A stretch of 33,623 nucleotides of DNA from JBKBMT01 sp046295655 (GCA_046295655.1 JBKBMT010000032.1:1-33623); one strand, 5' to 3'. Counted from the first letter of the stretch, positions 16,097 through 24,824 are shown. Numbers and translations are program-made. Notes: generated by a model not told the origin, from the letters alone.

Positions 16097-17575
16097 ATGG
16101 ACAGGCAGGTGTCACTGGCGGAACTCGGGCTGTCGGCCCGGGGCGGGCGCGAGGCGCGCGTGACCGGCCTTGCGCTCGACAGTCGTCAGGTCAGGCCGGG
16201 GTATCTGTTCGCCGCCCTGCCGGGCAGCCGGATCCATGGCGGCGAATTCATCACCTATGCCTTGCGCATGGGCGCGTCGGCGATCCTGACCGATGCCGAG
16301 GGCGCGCGGATCGCGGCCGCGGATCTGGCAGCTTCGGATGCCGCGCTGGTGGTGGTCGAGGACGCGCGCGAGGGGCTCGCGCGGGCCTGCGCGCTGTGGT
16401 TCGATGCCCAGCCCGAGGTGGTGGTGGCCGTGACGGGGACGAACGGCAAGACCAGCGTCGCAAGCTTCACCCGCCAGATCTGGACGGTGCTTGGCCATGC
16501 CGCGATCAACGTCGGCACGACCGGCGTCGAGGGCGCGTGGGAGGCGCCGACCGCCCATACCACGCCCGATACGCTCAGCCTGCACCGGATGATGGCAGAG
16601 GCGGCGGCGGCCGGCATCACCCATGCCGCGATGGAGGCGTCGAGCCACGGGCTTGACCAGCGGCGGCTGGACGGGCTGCGGCTGGCGGCGGCGGGCTTCA
16701 CCAACCTGACCCAGGATCACCTCGACTATCACGGCACGATGCAGGCCTATTTCGCCGCCAAGGCGCGCCTGTTCGATGCGCTCCTGTCGCCTGGCGCCGC
16801 GGCGGTGGTGAACCTCGACGACCCGCGCGGCCCGGAACTGGCCGACCTTGCCGCCGCGCAGGAGGCGCGGGTGCTGACCGTAGGCCGGGACGAGCGCGCC
16901 GACCTGCGGCTTCTGGCACAGCGGTTCGATCCGGCGGGGCAGGAGGTCCGGCTGTCCTGGCGCGGGCAGCCGGTGCAGGTCCGGCTTGATCTCGTCGGCG
17001 GGTTCCAGGCGCTGAACGTGGCGGTCGCGGCCGGGCTTGCCATCGCGACCGGCAGCGACGCAGGGCAGGTGTTCGAGGCTCTGCCCCGGCTGAACGGCGT
17101 CCGGGGGCGGATGCAGCTTGTGGCGCGGCGACGCAACGGTGCATCGGTCTATGTCGATTACGCCCATACCCCCGATGCGGTCGCGACCGCGCTGCAGGCG
17201 CTGCGCCCGCATGTGATGGGCCGGATCGTCGCGGTGATCGGCGCCGGCGGCGACCGCGACCGGGGCAAGCGGCCGCTTATGGGTGCTGCCGCGGCCGCGC
17301 ATGCCGATGTCGTCTATGTCACGGACGACAATCCGCGCAGCGAGGATCCGGCCGCGATCCGTGCCGCGGTGATGCAGGGCTGCCCGGAGGCGAACGAGGT
17401 CGGCGACCGGGCCGAGGCGATCCTGCGCGCCGTCGATGCGCTGCAGCCGGGCGACGCGGCGCTGATCTGCGGCAAGGGCCACGAGACCGGGCAGGAGATC
17501 GCGGGCCAGATCTATCCCTTCGACGATGCCGAACAGGCCAGCATCGCCGTCGCGGCGCTGGACGGGCCGGCATGA
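16097..17575 (+). CDS. murE: UDP-MurNAc-L-Ala-D-Glu:meso-diaminopimelate ligase
   Basis: MurE adds meso-diaminopimelate to the peptidoglycan precursor in the cytoplasm. The 492-residue protein has an N-terminal substrate domain (SRQVRPGYLFAALPG), the ATP-binding TGTNGKTS (about residues 112-119), the lysine that is carbamylated in this family in YFAAKARLF, and the DNPR signature in TDDNPRSEDPAAIR near residue 411, which marks meso-DAP rather than lysine specificity. GGGGAA precedes the ATG. The stop overlaps the murF start (ATGA at 17572-17575). Confidence 0.96.
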   Translation: MDRQVSLAELGLSARGGREARVTGLALDSRQVRPGYLFAALPGSRIHGGEFITYALRMGASAILTDAEGARIAAADLAASDAALVVVEDAREGLARACALWFDAQPEVVVAVTGTNGKTSVASFTRQIWTVLGHAAINVGTTGVEGAWEAPTAHTTPDTLSLHRMMAEAAAAGITHAAMEASSHGLDQRRLDGLRLAAAGFTNLTQDHLDYHGTMQAYFAAKARLFDALLSPGAAAVVNLDDPRGPELADLAAAQEARVLTVGRDERADLRLLAQRFDPAGQEVRLSWRGQPVQVRLDLVGGFQALNVAVAAGLAIATGSDAGQVFEALPRLNGVRGRMQLVARRRNGASVYVDYAHTPDAVATALQALRPHVMGRIVAVIGAGGDRDRGKRPLMGAAAAAHADVVYVTDDNPRSEDPAAIRAAVMQGCPEANEVGDRAEAILRAVDALQPGDAALICGKGHETGQEIAGQIYPFDDAEQASIAVAALDGPA

Positions 17576-19020
17576 GCGCGCTGTGGACAGCGGCCGAGGC
17601 CGCGGCGGCGACCTGCGGGCGACCGGAGGGCCGCGACTGGGTCGCCTCCGGGGTGTCGATCGACAGCCGCACGCTGACCCCGGGCGATCTGTTCGTGGCG
17701 CTGTCCGCGGTGCGGGACGGACACGATTTCGTGGCCGATGCGCTGGCGCGGGGGGCGGCGGCGGCGCTGGTGTCGCGCCGGCCCGCAGGCCTTGCTGCGG
17801 ATGCGCCGCTGCTGGTCGCGGCGGACGTGCTCGACGCGCTTGGCGCGCTGGCGGCGGCGGCGCGGGCCCGCAGCCGGGCGCGGGTGGTCGGGGTGACGGG
17901 ATCGGTCGGCAAGACCTCCACCAAGGAGATGCTGCGCGCCGTGCTGGGCGGACAGGGCCGGGTGCATGCCGCCGAGGCCAGCTTCAACAACCACTGGGGC
18001 GTGCCGCTGACCCTGGCCCGGATGCCGCGGGAGACCGAATTCGCGGTGATCGAGATCGGCATGAACCGCCCGGGCGAGATCGCGCAGCTGTCGCGCCTTG
18101 CCCGGCCCCATCTGGCGCTGATCACCATGATCGCCCCCGCCCATCTGGAAGCCTTCGACAGTATCGAGGCGATCGCACGCGAGAAGGCGTCGATCTGCGA
18201 CGGGCTGGAACCGGGGGGCATTGCGGTGCTGCCGTCGGACGTTCCCACCGCCGCGATCCTGCAGGAGCGGGCACTGGCGGCGGGCGCGCGGGTGATCGCC
18301 TTCGGCGAGGGGGCCGCGGGAGACTGGCGTCTGGTCGAGGCGCGGCTTGCCGGCGACGCCACCGTTGCGCGGGCCGAGACGCCGGCCGGTCCGGTGCTGT
18401 TCAAGGTCGCCGCCCCGGGGCGGCATTTCGCCCGCAACGGTCTTGCGGTCCTGGCCGCCGCCGAGGCGCTGGGCCTCGATCTCGCGGTGGCAAGTTGCGA
18501 TCTGGGCGCCTGGACGCCGCCGCCCGGCCGCGGCCGTCGCGAACGCATCCGGCTCGATCCGGTGGACGAGGCGCAGGGCTTCGATCTGATCGACGATGCG
18601 TTCAATGCCAACCCGGCATCGATGGCGGCCGCCTTCGCGGTGCTGGCTGCCGCAACCCCGCGCGACGGGGTCGGCCGGATCGAGAAGGGGCGGCGGATCG
18701 CGGTTCTGGGCGACATGCTGGAACTCGGCCCCGACGGGCCTTCGATGCACGCTGCCCTTGCGTCCGATCCCGGGCTTGCCAGCGCCACCGTCGTGCACTG
18801 CGTCGGGCCGCTGTCGGCCGCGCTCTGGGCCGCGCTGCCGCCGCGCCAGCGCGGGGAACGGGTGGACACGGCCGCGGAGCTTGCGGCCCGGGCGCATACG
18901 CTGGTCGATGCCGGCGATGTGGTTCTTGTGAAGGGGTCCAAGGGGATCCGCGTGAGCCTGGTGGTGGAAGCGCTGCGCCGGTTGATGCAGGGCGGCGCCC
19001 GGCCCGAGGGAGACGGCTGA
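17572..19020 (+). CDS. murF: UDP-MurNAc-tripeptide:D-Ala-D-Ala ligase
   Basis: MurF completes the cytoplasmic UDP-MurNAc-pentapeptide by adding D-Ala-D-Ala. In the 482-residue protein the ATP loop is VTGSVGKTSTKEM (near residue 107), followed by ASFNNHWGVPLTLARMP, the carbamylated-lysine region IAREKASIC, DDAFNANPASM and AVLGDMLELG. Length is normal. The mraY ATG follows the murF stop directly with no gap, so both are in the same operon. Confidence 0.95.
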   Translation: MSALWTAAEAAAATCGRPEGRDWVASGVSIDSRTLTPGDLFVALSAVRDGHDFVADALARGAAAALVSRRPAGLAADAPLLVAADVLDALGALAAAARARSRARVVGVTGSVGKTSTKEMLRAVLGGQGRVHAAEASFNNHWGVPLTLARMPRETEFAVIEIGMNRPGEIAQLSRLARPHLALITMIAPAHLEAFDSIEAIAREKASICDGLEPGGIAVLPSDVPTAAILQERALAAGARVIAFGEGAAGDWRLVEARLAGDATVARAETPAGPVLFKVAAPGRHFARNGLAVLAAAEALGLDLAVASCDLGAWTPPPGRGRRERIRLDPVDEAQGFDLIDDAFNANPASMAAAFAVLAAATPRDGVGRIEKGRRIAVLGDMLELGPDGPSMHAALASDPGLASATVVHCVGPLSAALWAALPPRQRGERVDTAAELAARAHTLVDAGDVVLVKGSKGIRVSLVVEALRRLMQGGARPEGDG

Positions 19021-20103
19021 ATGCTTTACGAACTGACCCAGTTCTCGACCGGCGGCGACATCTTCAACCTGTTCCGCTACATCACCTTCCGGGCGGGCGC
19101 GGCGTTCTTCACCGCGCTCCTGTTCGGTTTCGTGTTCGGCCGGCCGCTGATCAATTTCCTGCGGCTCAAGCAGAAGAAGGGCCAGCCGATCCGGTCCGAC
19201 GGGCCGGCGGGGCATTTCGCCAAGGCCGGCACGCCGACCATGGGCGGACTTCTGATCCTGACGGCGCTGACCGTCTCGACCCTGCTCTGGGCGCGGCTCG
19301 ACAACCCCTATGTCTGGATCGTGCTGGGGGTGACGCTGGCCTTCGGCCTGATCGGTTTTGCCGACGACTATGCCAAGGTGTCGAAGAACAATTCCAGGGG
19401 TGTCTCGGGCAGGCTCCGCTTCGGGATCGGTCTGGTGGTCGCGGCGGCGGCGGGCTGGGCGGCGGCGGTGTTCCACCCCGACACCCTGACCGGCCAGCTT
19501 GCCGTGCCCGTGTTCAAGGATGTGCTGATCAACCTCGGCATCCTCTTCGTGCCCTTCGCCATGATCGTGATCGTGGGTGCCGCCAACGCGGTCAACCTGA
19601 CCGACGGTCTGGACGGGCTCGCGATCATGCCGGTGATGATCGCGGCGGGCACGCTGGGCGCGATTGCCTATGTCGTCGGCAACGCGGTGCTGACCGGTTA
19701 CCTGGGGGTGCATTTCGTGCCGGGCACGGGCGAACTGCTGATCTTCTGCGCTGCGCTGATCGGCGGGGGGCTCGGGTTCCTGTGGTACAATGCCCCGCCT
19801 GCGGCGGTGTTCATGGGCGACACGGGCAGCCTTGCGCTTGGCGGGGCGCTGGGGGCGATCGCGGTCTGCACCAAGCACGAGATCGTGCTGGCGATCGTCG
19901 GCGGGCTGTTCGTGGTCGAGGCGCTGAGCGTCATCATCCAGGTGCTCTACTTCAAGCGCACCGGCAAGCGGGTGTTCCTGATGGCCCCGATCCACCACCA
20001 TTTCGAGAAGAAGGGCTGGGCCGAGCCGCAGATCGTGATCCGGTTCTGGATCATCAGCCTGATCCTCGCGCTCATCGGACTGGCGACGCTGAAGGTCCGC
20101 TGA
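19021..20103 (+). CDS. mraY: Phospho-N-acetylmuramoyl-pentapeptide transferase
   Basis: MraY makes lipid I by transferring phospho-MurNAc-pentapeptide to undecaprenyl phosphate. The 360-residue inner-membrane protein has about ten hydrophobic segments and the signature sites: KAGTPTMGG, the aspartate pair in GFADDYAKVSKNN, NLTDGLDGLAI, FMGDTGSLALGG, and the HHH motif in APIHHHFEKKGWAE. It is the last dcw gene here; murD, which usually follows in related genomes, is absent, and the next gene is on the other strand with a 3' overlap of 32 bp. Confidence 0.96.
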   Translation: MLYELTQFSTGGDIFNLFRYITFRAGAAFFTALLFGFVFGRPLINFLRLKQKKGQPIRSDGPAGHFAKAGTPTMGGLLILTALTVSTLLWARLDNPYVWIVLGVTLAFGLIGFADDYAKVSKNNSRGVSGRLRFGIGLVVAAAAGWAAAVFHPDTLTGQLAVPVFKDVLINLGILFVPFAMIVIVGAANAVNLTDGLDGLAIMPVMIAAGTLGAIAYVVGNAVLTGYLGVHFVPGTGELLIFCAALIGGGLGFLWYNAPPAAVFMGDTGSLALGGALGAIAVCTKHEIVLAIVGGLFVVEALSVIIQVLYFKRTGKRVFLMAPIHHHFEKKGWAEPQIVIRFWIISLILALIGLATLKVR

Positions 20104-20818
20104 GCGCGCCGGCCAGGCGCCGCAGCAGCCGTTCGAGCGGCCCTCTGGGCCCGACAAGGCGCAGCCACGCCATGCAGGCCAGATTTAGCGCCACGACGAT
20201 CAGAAGGGCGACGAGGAGCATCGCGGCCGCGCCGGGACGGCCGTGCAGCACCATGCCCTAGCCTGCGAAGACCAGTCCTGCCAGAACGCCCTGAAGGACA
20301 TAGGCGGTCAGCGACATGCGCCCCACTGCACCGACCGAGGACGGCAGCAGCCCCGATCTCGACGCCCGGATCGTCAGCACCAGATAGACCACGGCCAGCG
20401 CCGGCCCGGCCAATCCGAGCAGCCCGTAGCCCAACAGCGCGCCAGGCCCCTCGCCCAGCGCGCCGGCCCCTGCCAGCGCGCTGACCGTCGATCCGGCCAG
20501 TCCGGCCACGGCGAGCCGGGGCAGGTTGCGCGACACCCGCTCGAAACCGGGTTTGCCGGGGTGAGGAACCCCGAACGACAGGCCGCAAGGCCGGCGCGTT
20601 CCGCCACCGCCAGCTGGCCCCGAAACCCCAGCCGAAGACGAACGAGAACAGAAAGAAGAACTTGCCCTGGAACAGGATCTCGACGGCGTATTGCGCGACG
20701 GGATCGAGCGTTCCCCGGGCTTGGCCGGCAGGTCTGCAAGGGGCGCGGCAATGAACGGGACATTGACCACGCAGATTCCGAACAGCGCGACGCTGCGAGT
20801 CGCGTCCACATCCTGAAA
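20072..20818 (-). pseudogene. Degraded DUF418 membrane-protein gene
   Basis: Pieces of a DUF418 protein lie on the minus strand in different frames. From about 20806 one frame reads DVDATRSVALFGICVVNVPF. Near 20708 homology moves to a second frame (PVAQYAVEILFQGKFFFLFS, then FVFGWGFGAS to about 20615). It moves to a third for QLAVAERAGLA, and returns to the first at about 20542 for the C-terminal part ending MSLTAYVLQGVLAGLVFAG. There an in-frame TAG (20260-20258) interrupts the gene, after which the same frame continues through GMVLHGRPGAAAMLLVALL. A stretch between the third and last segments also seems missing. Several frameshifts plus a nonsense codon argue for a true pseudogene rather than one sequencing error. 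Confidence 0.8.
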
Positions 20819-21182
20819 CCGCCCGGCATGCTTCCCCAGTTCCTCGCCGGGGAACTCCGGCCGCCGATAGCTCGGTCCGGCGGCCGGACCAGAAGCGCAA
20901 AGCATGATGTGCCCGTCGGGTCACCGGTCAACCGATTTCGCACGGGCACCGGAACTGGCCCGGTGGTGGCTGGCCGGACCCGGCGCTTCCGCCGCGGCGC
21001 CTGCCTGTCGGCCAGACCCGCATGGTGCGGTTCGGGAAGGCTTGTGGCATGGCCTGCCGGTCGCCGGGTGCGGCTGCACGACGCAGGCGACCGCATCTTA
21101 GAATTGATCCAAATCAACGCCTCGAACGCCGGGGCCTGCACAGTCTGGCGGTGGAAACGCGCCAACCCACGGGAGATTACCG
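20819..21182. other. Gene-free stretch upstream of the cytochrome c peroxidase gene
   Basis: No open frame here has recognisable homology or a good ribosome-binding site in front of it. The only clear element is the FNR box at 21104-21117. Part of the interval may be decayed 5' sequence of the DUF418 pseudogene. Confidence 0.5.
21104..21117 (+). promoter_or_regulatory. FNR/FnrL-type operator of the peroxidase gene
   Basis: TTGATCCAAATCAA is a perfect match to the FNR-family consensus TTGAT-N4-ATCAA. It lies 65 bp before the peroxidase ATG, a distance suited to activation. Bacterial di-haem cytochrome c peroxidases are commonly induced under low oxygen by FNR homologues, so control by FnrL is a well-supported inference. 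Confidence 0.8.
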
Positions 21183-22220
21183 ATGCGACTTGTTGCTGGC
21201 ATCCTCTGCGCGACCACGGCCCTTGCGGGTGCGGCTTCGGCCGACGAACTGCGCGACGTGGCGAAAAGCATGTTCGCGCCGCTTCCCTCGACCATTCCCG
21301 CGCTCAAGGACAACCGGGTGACGCCCGAGAAGATCGAGCTGGGCAAGGCGCTGTTCTTCGACCCCCGGCTGTCGGCCTCGGGGGTGTTCTCGTGCTATTC
21401 CTGCCACAACCTGACCACCGGCGGCGACGACAATCTGGAGGTGTCGATCGGCCATGGCTGGCAGAAGGGGCCGCGCAACGCGCCGACGGTGCTGAATGCG
21501 GTGCTGAACGAGGCGCAGTTCTGGGACGGCCGCGCGGAGGATCTGAAAGCCCAGGCGAAGGGCCCGGTGCAGGCCGGGGTCGAGATGGCGAACACGCCCG
21601 AGAATGTCGAGGCAACGCTGCGGTCGATGCCGCAGTATGTGGAATGGTTCACCGCGGCCTTCCCCGGCGAGGCCGAGCCCGTGAATTTCGACAACATGGC
21701 CATGGCGATCGAGGCATTCGAGGCGACGCTTCTGACGCCTGCGCCGTTCGACGCCTGGCTGAACGGCGACGATCTGGCGCTCGACGACGATCAGAAGGCG
21801 GGGCTTGCGCTGTTCATGGACAAGGGCTGTGCGACCTGCCATTCCGGCGTCAACGTCGGCGGGCACGGATACTATCCCTTCGGCCTGATCGAAAAGCCGG
21901 GGGCCGAGATCCTGCCCCGCGACGACAAGGGCCGTTTCGCCGTCACCGAGACGGTGGCGGACGAATATGTGTTCCGTGCCTCGCCGCTTCGGAACATCGC
22001 GCTGACGGCGCCTTATTTCCATTCCGGCAAGGTCTGGGATCTGAAGGTTGCGGTGCAGATCATGGCCGAATCGCAGATCGGCGCGGAACTGACCGACCAG
22101 GAGACCGATCAGCTGGTCGCCTTCCTGCACAGCCTGACCGGCACGCTGCCGCCGATCACGCTGCCCGTCCTGCCGCCGGAAACCGCGACAACGCCGCGGC
22201 CGACGTCGGAGATCCGCTGA
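21183..22220 (+). CDS. ccpA: Di-haem cytochrome c peroxidase
   Basis: This 345-residue periplasmic enzyme reduces H2O2 to water with electrons from cytochrome c. It has a Sec signal peptide (about residues 1-20, ending ASA before DELRD) and two haem c sites, CYSCH at 71-75 and CATCH at 216-220, as in the CcpA/MauG family. Other conserved pieces are ELGKALFFDPRLSASGVFSC, GPRNAPTVLNAVLNEAQFWD and APYFHSGKVWDLKVAV. GGGAGA at 21171-21176 is the ribosome-binding site. A perfect FNR box lies upstream and a strong hairpin follows the stop, so it is probably a single-gene, oxygen-regulated unit. Confidence 0.95.
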   Translation: MRLVAGILCATTALAGAASADELRDVAKSMFAPLPSTIPALKDNRVTPEKIELGKALFFDPRLSASGVFSCYSCHNLTTGGDDNLEVSIGHGWQKGPRNAPTVLNAVLNEAQFWDGRAEDLKAQAKGPVQAGVEMANTPENVEATLRSMPQYVEWFTAAFPGEAEPVNFDNMAMAIEAFEATLLTPAPFDAWLNGDDLALDDDQKAGLALFMDKGCATCHSGVNVGGHGYYPFGLIEKPGAEILPRDDKGRFAVTETVADEYVFRASPLRNIALTAPYFHSGKVWDLKVAVQIMAESQIGAELTDQETDQLVAFLHSLTGTLPPITLPVLPPETATTPRPTSEIR

Positions 22221-22232
22221 GCCCGGCACTCT

Positions 22233-22254
22233 GCGGCGCCCCTCGGGGCGCCGC
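22233..22254 (+). terminator. Strong hairpin after the peroxidase gene
   Basis: GCGGCGCCCC (22233-22242) and GGGGCGCCGC (22245-22254) form a perfect 10-bp stem around TC. It lies 12 bp after the ccpA stop and just before the 3' end of the convergent gene. No T-run follows, so the mechanism of termination is uncertain, but it may serve both genes. Confidence 0.5.
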
Positions 22255-22262
22255 GGTTGCGG

Positions 22263-22568
22263 TCATTCGGCAGGAATTGCCAGCGGCCGCGCCGAAGTGT
22301 TGACCGGCTCGGGCCGTCGGATCGGTCCCCCGGTCCGGCCTCGCGGCTTGCGCAGCACTTCCGCAGCAGCCTCCGCCGCCTCGGCGGCGCTCCGCGCGCA
22401 CAGCGGGCGGACGAAGGGCAGCCCGCCCATTCCGCCCATGCGGGCCGAAGCGCAGGCCATCCGCATCGCCAGATCGATCTGGGCCTGCCAGGCGGCAATT
22501 CCCAGACCCGTCGAGAAGATCATTGCGTCGGCAAGCGTGACGGGCATGCGAAGGGCAAGCGGATGCAT
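22263..22568 (-). CDS. Hypothetical small protein
   Basis: This 101-residue protein is not assigned to a known family. Its first half is amphipathic and rich in Met, Ala and Gln (MIFSTGLGIAAWQAQIDLAM, then RMACASARMGGMGG), and the C-terminal part is basic and disordered-looking. The pattern vaguely recalls small phasin-like or mislabelled 'antifreeze' proteins of Rhodobacterales, but this is only an impression. ATG 22568 has a strong AGGGAGG ribosome-binding site five bases upstream, which supports it as a real gene; a longer upstream extension lacks one. A direct repeat of TCATGACA lies in its presumed promoter. Confidence 0.6.
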   Translation of the reverse strand: MHPLALRMPVTLADAMIFSTGLGIAAWQAQIDLAMRMACASARMGGMGGLPFVRPLCARSAAEAAEAAAEVLRKPRGRTGGPIRRPEPVNTSARPLAIPAE

Positions 22569-22606
22569 GGCGGCCTCCCTGGTCCGGTGCTCTGATCTAC
22601 GGCTGG

Positions 22607-22627
22607 TCATGACACTATTTCATGACA
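22607..22627 (-). promoter_or_regulatory. TCATGACA direct repeat, candidate operator
   Basis: TCATGACA occurs at 22607-22614 and again at 22620-22627, 13 bp apart, about 40 bp upstream of the small hypothetical gene on the minus strand. Each copy contains the palindrome TCATGA. On the minus strand a possible promoter (TTGGCG, 18 bp, AATAGT) would place these repeats over the -10 region. No known regulator is assigned. Confidence 0.35.
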
Positions 22628-22726
22628 GGACGACGCGCGCCAAGCACGAATGCGTCAGCAAGATCGCAATCTGCGCGAGACTGCCGCAGACTTGCCGACA
22701 TATCGGGCAGAACGCCCCGCTTTCGC

Positions 22727-23179
22727 TCAACTTCCGGTCGGGATCCGGCCAGGGAGCCGCGCCCTGATCCGGGCGGCGTGATCGGACATTTCGGACTCGT
22801 CGAGCCGGGGCGGCTGGGTATAGCTGTCCGGCCCCTCGGCCATGTAGGCGGCCGAGGTCACGTCATGCGGGTGGTGCATCGGTACCAGATGGGCATGCGC
22901 ATGCGGCACGTGGATCCCGGTGAAGAACAGCGCGACCCGCCCGACCCCGTATTCGGCCTTCATGGCGCGCGCTATCTGCTGCGACACCGTCATGACCCGC
23001 GCGGCCACAGGTTCGGGCATGTCCTCGAACCAGACGTGATGGGCGCGCGGGATGACCAGCGCGTGACCGGGCCGGATCGGAAAGAGATCGAGAAAGGCCA
23101 GCGTGTCGTCGTCCTCGTGCACGATATGCGCGGGAACGGAACCGGCCGCGATGCGGCAGAACAGGCAGTCGGTGCTCAT
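22727..23179 (-). CDS. HIT family nucleotide hydrolase
   Basis: This 150-residue cytoplasmic protein of the histidine triad superfamily (HINT/Fhit branch) has the catalytic triad HAHAHLVP in HVPHAHAHLVPMHH, the typical N-terminal CLFCRIAAGSVPAHIVHEDD, and GHALVIPRAHHVWFEDMP. HIT proteins hydrolyse nucleotide phosphoramidates or dinucleoside polyphosphates; the exact substrate is unknown. ATG 23179 is used because homology starts there (MSTDCLFCR); upstream codons in the same frame cover the dadA promoter region without homology. It is divergent from dadA. Confidence 0.92.
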   Translation of the reverse strand: MSTDCLFCRIAAGSVPAHIVHEDDDTLAFLDLFPIRPGHALVIPRAHHVWFEDMPEPVAARVMTVSQQIARAMKAEYGVGRVALFFTGIHVPHAHAHLVPMHHPHDVTSAAYMAEGPDSYTQPPRLDESEMSDHAARIRARLPGRIPTGS

Positions 23180-23403
23180 GGCCAGAGATTGCCGTCGGAA
23201 GCGGGCGACGTCAAACCGACAGTGCCGCGGCACAGTCTTCCGACAGATTCGCTTTGCATCAAAGATTCTTCGAAAATCGCAAACAAGAGCAGGAGAATAT
23301 TTCAACATCGTGACGCAGGGCCACGGTCTTTGCCAGAACATTCATCGGAGGATCCGCTATTTCTTCCGGGCGAACGGATCGGATCGTCAGGAAGGATCGT
23401 GCC

Positions 23404-24708
23404 ATGCGGGTTGTCGTGCTGGGTGCCGGGGTGATCGGGGTGACTTCGGCCTTCTATCTTGCCCGTGCCGGCCACGAGGTCACGGTGATCGACCGGCAGG
23501 ACGGGCCGGCGCTGGAGACTTCGTTCGCCAATGCCGGCGAGGTAAGCCCGGGCTACTCGGCCCCCTGGGCCGCGCCGGGCATCCCGCTCAAGGCCCTGAA
23601 ATGGATGTTCCAGCGCCATGCACCGCTTGTCCTGCAGCCGAAGCTGGATCTGGCGCGGATCGACTGGCTGTTCCGCATGCTGTCGAACTGCACCACCCCG
23701 GCCTACAAGCGCAACAAGGCGCGGATGGTGCGGCTTGCGGAATACAGCCGCGACCGGCTGGCCGACCTGCGCGCCGAGACCGGCATCGCCTATGACGACC
23801 GCCAGCAGGGCACGTTGCAGCTGTTCCGCACCGAGGCCCAGGTCGCGGCGGCCGAGAAGGACATCGCCGTGCTGCGGGCCGATGGCGTGCCGTTCGAGGT
23901 GCTGGACCGCGCGGGCTGCCTTGCCGCCGAGCCGGGGCTTGCCGGTGCCGCCGACCGGATCGCCGGCGGCCTGCGGCTGCCCGGCGACGAGACGGGCGAC
24001 TGCTTCTTGTTCACCAACCGCCTTGCCGATCTTGCGTCGGCGCTGGGCGTGACCTTTCGCTGGGGCACCGCCATCGACCGGATCCTGACCGACGGGCACC
24101 GCGCGACCGGGGTCCTGACCGGCGCCGGCGTCGTCGCGGCCGATGCGGTGGTGCTTGCGCTGGGCAGCCATTCGCCGGCGCTGCTGCGCGAGTTCGGGCT
24201 GCGGTTGCCGGTCTATCCGGTCAAGGGCTATTCCATCACCGCGCCGGTCGTGGATGCGGCCCGCGCGCCGGTCTCGACCGTGATGGACGAGACCTTCAAG
24301 GTGGCGATCACCCGTCTGGGCGACCGGATCCGCGTCGGCGGGCTGGCCGAGATCGCCGGGTTCGACCTGTCGCTCAACCCCCGTCGCCGCGCGACGCTGG
24401 AGAAATCGGTCTCCGAGCTTTTCGGCGGGGCCGGTGATCTGGCGGCGGCAAGTTTCTGGTGCGGGCTGCGCCCGATGACCCCCGACGGAACGCCGGTGGT
24501 CGGTGCCTCCGGGGTGCCCGGGCTGTGGCTGAACACCGGGCACGGGACGCTCGGGTGGACCATGGCCACCGGGTCGGGCCGGGTTCTGGCCGATCTCGTC
24601 TCGGGCCGCACGCCCGAGATCGAGGCCGGCGATCTCGGACTGTCGCGCTATGACGCGCCGCGCCGGGCGCGCCGACCGGCCGGCCGATTCCGCCCGGCCA
24701 CGGCCTGA
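23404..24708 (+). CDS. dadA: D-amino acid dehydrogenase
   Basis: This 434-residue FAD enzyme oxidatively deaminates D-amino acids, feeding electrons to the respiratory chain at the inner membrane. It starts with the dinucleotide-binding motif VVLGAGVIGVTSAFYLARAG (residues 4-23) and contains DadA hallmarks: SFANAGEVSPGYSAPWAAPG, PVYPVKGYSIT, SFWCGLRPMTPDGTPVVG and LWLNTGHGTLGWTMA. AGGAAGGA at 23389-23396 is the ribosome-binding site. The alanine racemase gene often found beside dadA is absent. The 224 bp upstream are relatively AT-rich for this genome and probably contain the promoter, but no specific site could be assigned. Confidence 0.94.
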   Translation: MRVVVLGAGVIGVTSAFYLARAGHEVTVIDRQDGPALETSFANAGEVSPGYSAPWAAPGIPLKALKWMFQRHAPLVLQPKLDLARIDWLFRMLSNCTTPAYKRNKARMVRLAEYSRDRLADLRAETGIAYDDRQQGTLQLFRTEAQVAAAEKDIAVLRADGVPFEVLDRAGCLAAEPGLAGAADRIAGGLRLPGDETGDCFLFTNRLADLASALGVTFRWGTAIDRILTDGHRATGVLTGAGVVAADAVVLALGSHSPALLREFGLRLPVYPVKGYSITAPVVDAARAPVSTVMDETFKVAITRLGDRIRVGGLAEIAGFDLSLNPRRRATLEKSVSELFGGAGDLAAASFWCGLRPMTPDGTPVVGASGVPGLWLNTGHGTLGWTMATGSGRVLADLVSGRTPEIEAGDLGLSRYDAPRRARRPAGRFRPATA

Positions 24709-24712
24709 GCTG

Positions 24713-24729
24713 TTGCGGCCCTGCCGCAA
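24713..24729 (+). terminator. Hairpin after dadA
   Basis: TTGCGGC and GCCGCAA form a perfect 7-bp stem with a three-base loop, 5 bp after the dadA stop codon. There is no following T-tract, so it is only a candidate terminator. Confidence 0.35.
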
Positions 24730-24824
24730 GGCCGGCGCTGACTGTTGCATGGCGGCACTGGCGCCCGCTCCGCCCTCGGGTTAGAAGCGTCTCACGGCTG
24801 GGGGGCTGTGATACGGAGACCGGA

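Noticed and set aside
17512..20157. Minus-strand open frame of 881 codons opposite murF and mraY
   Set aside because: The opposite strand encodes clear MurF and MraY with full motifs; the antisense translation is compositionally biased and unrecognisable.
20904..21101. Small plus-strand open frame before ccpA
   Set aside because: No ribosome-binding site or recognisable sequence, and it ends just before the FNR box.
20243..22303. Plus-strand open frame of 686 codons spanning the DUF418 remnant and ccpA
   Set aside because: It is out of frame with the well-supported peroxidase and lacks homology and a ribosome-binding site.
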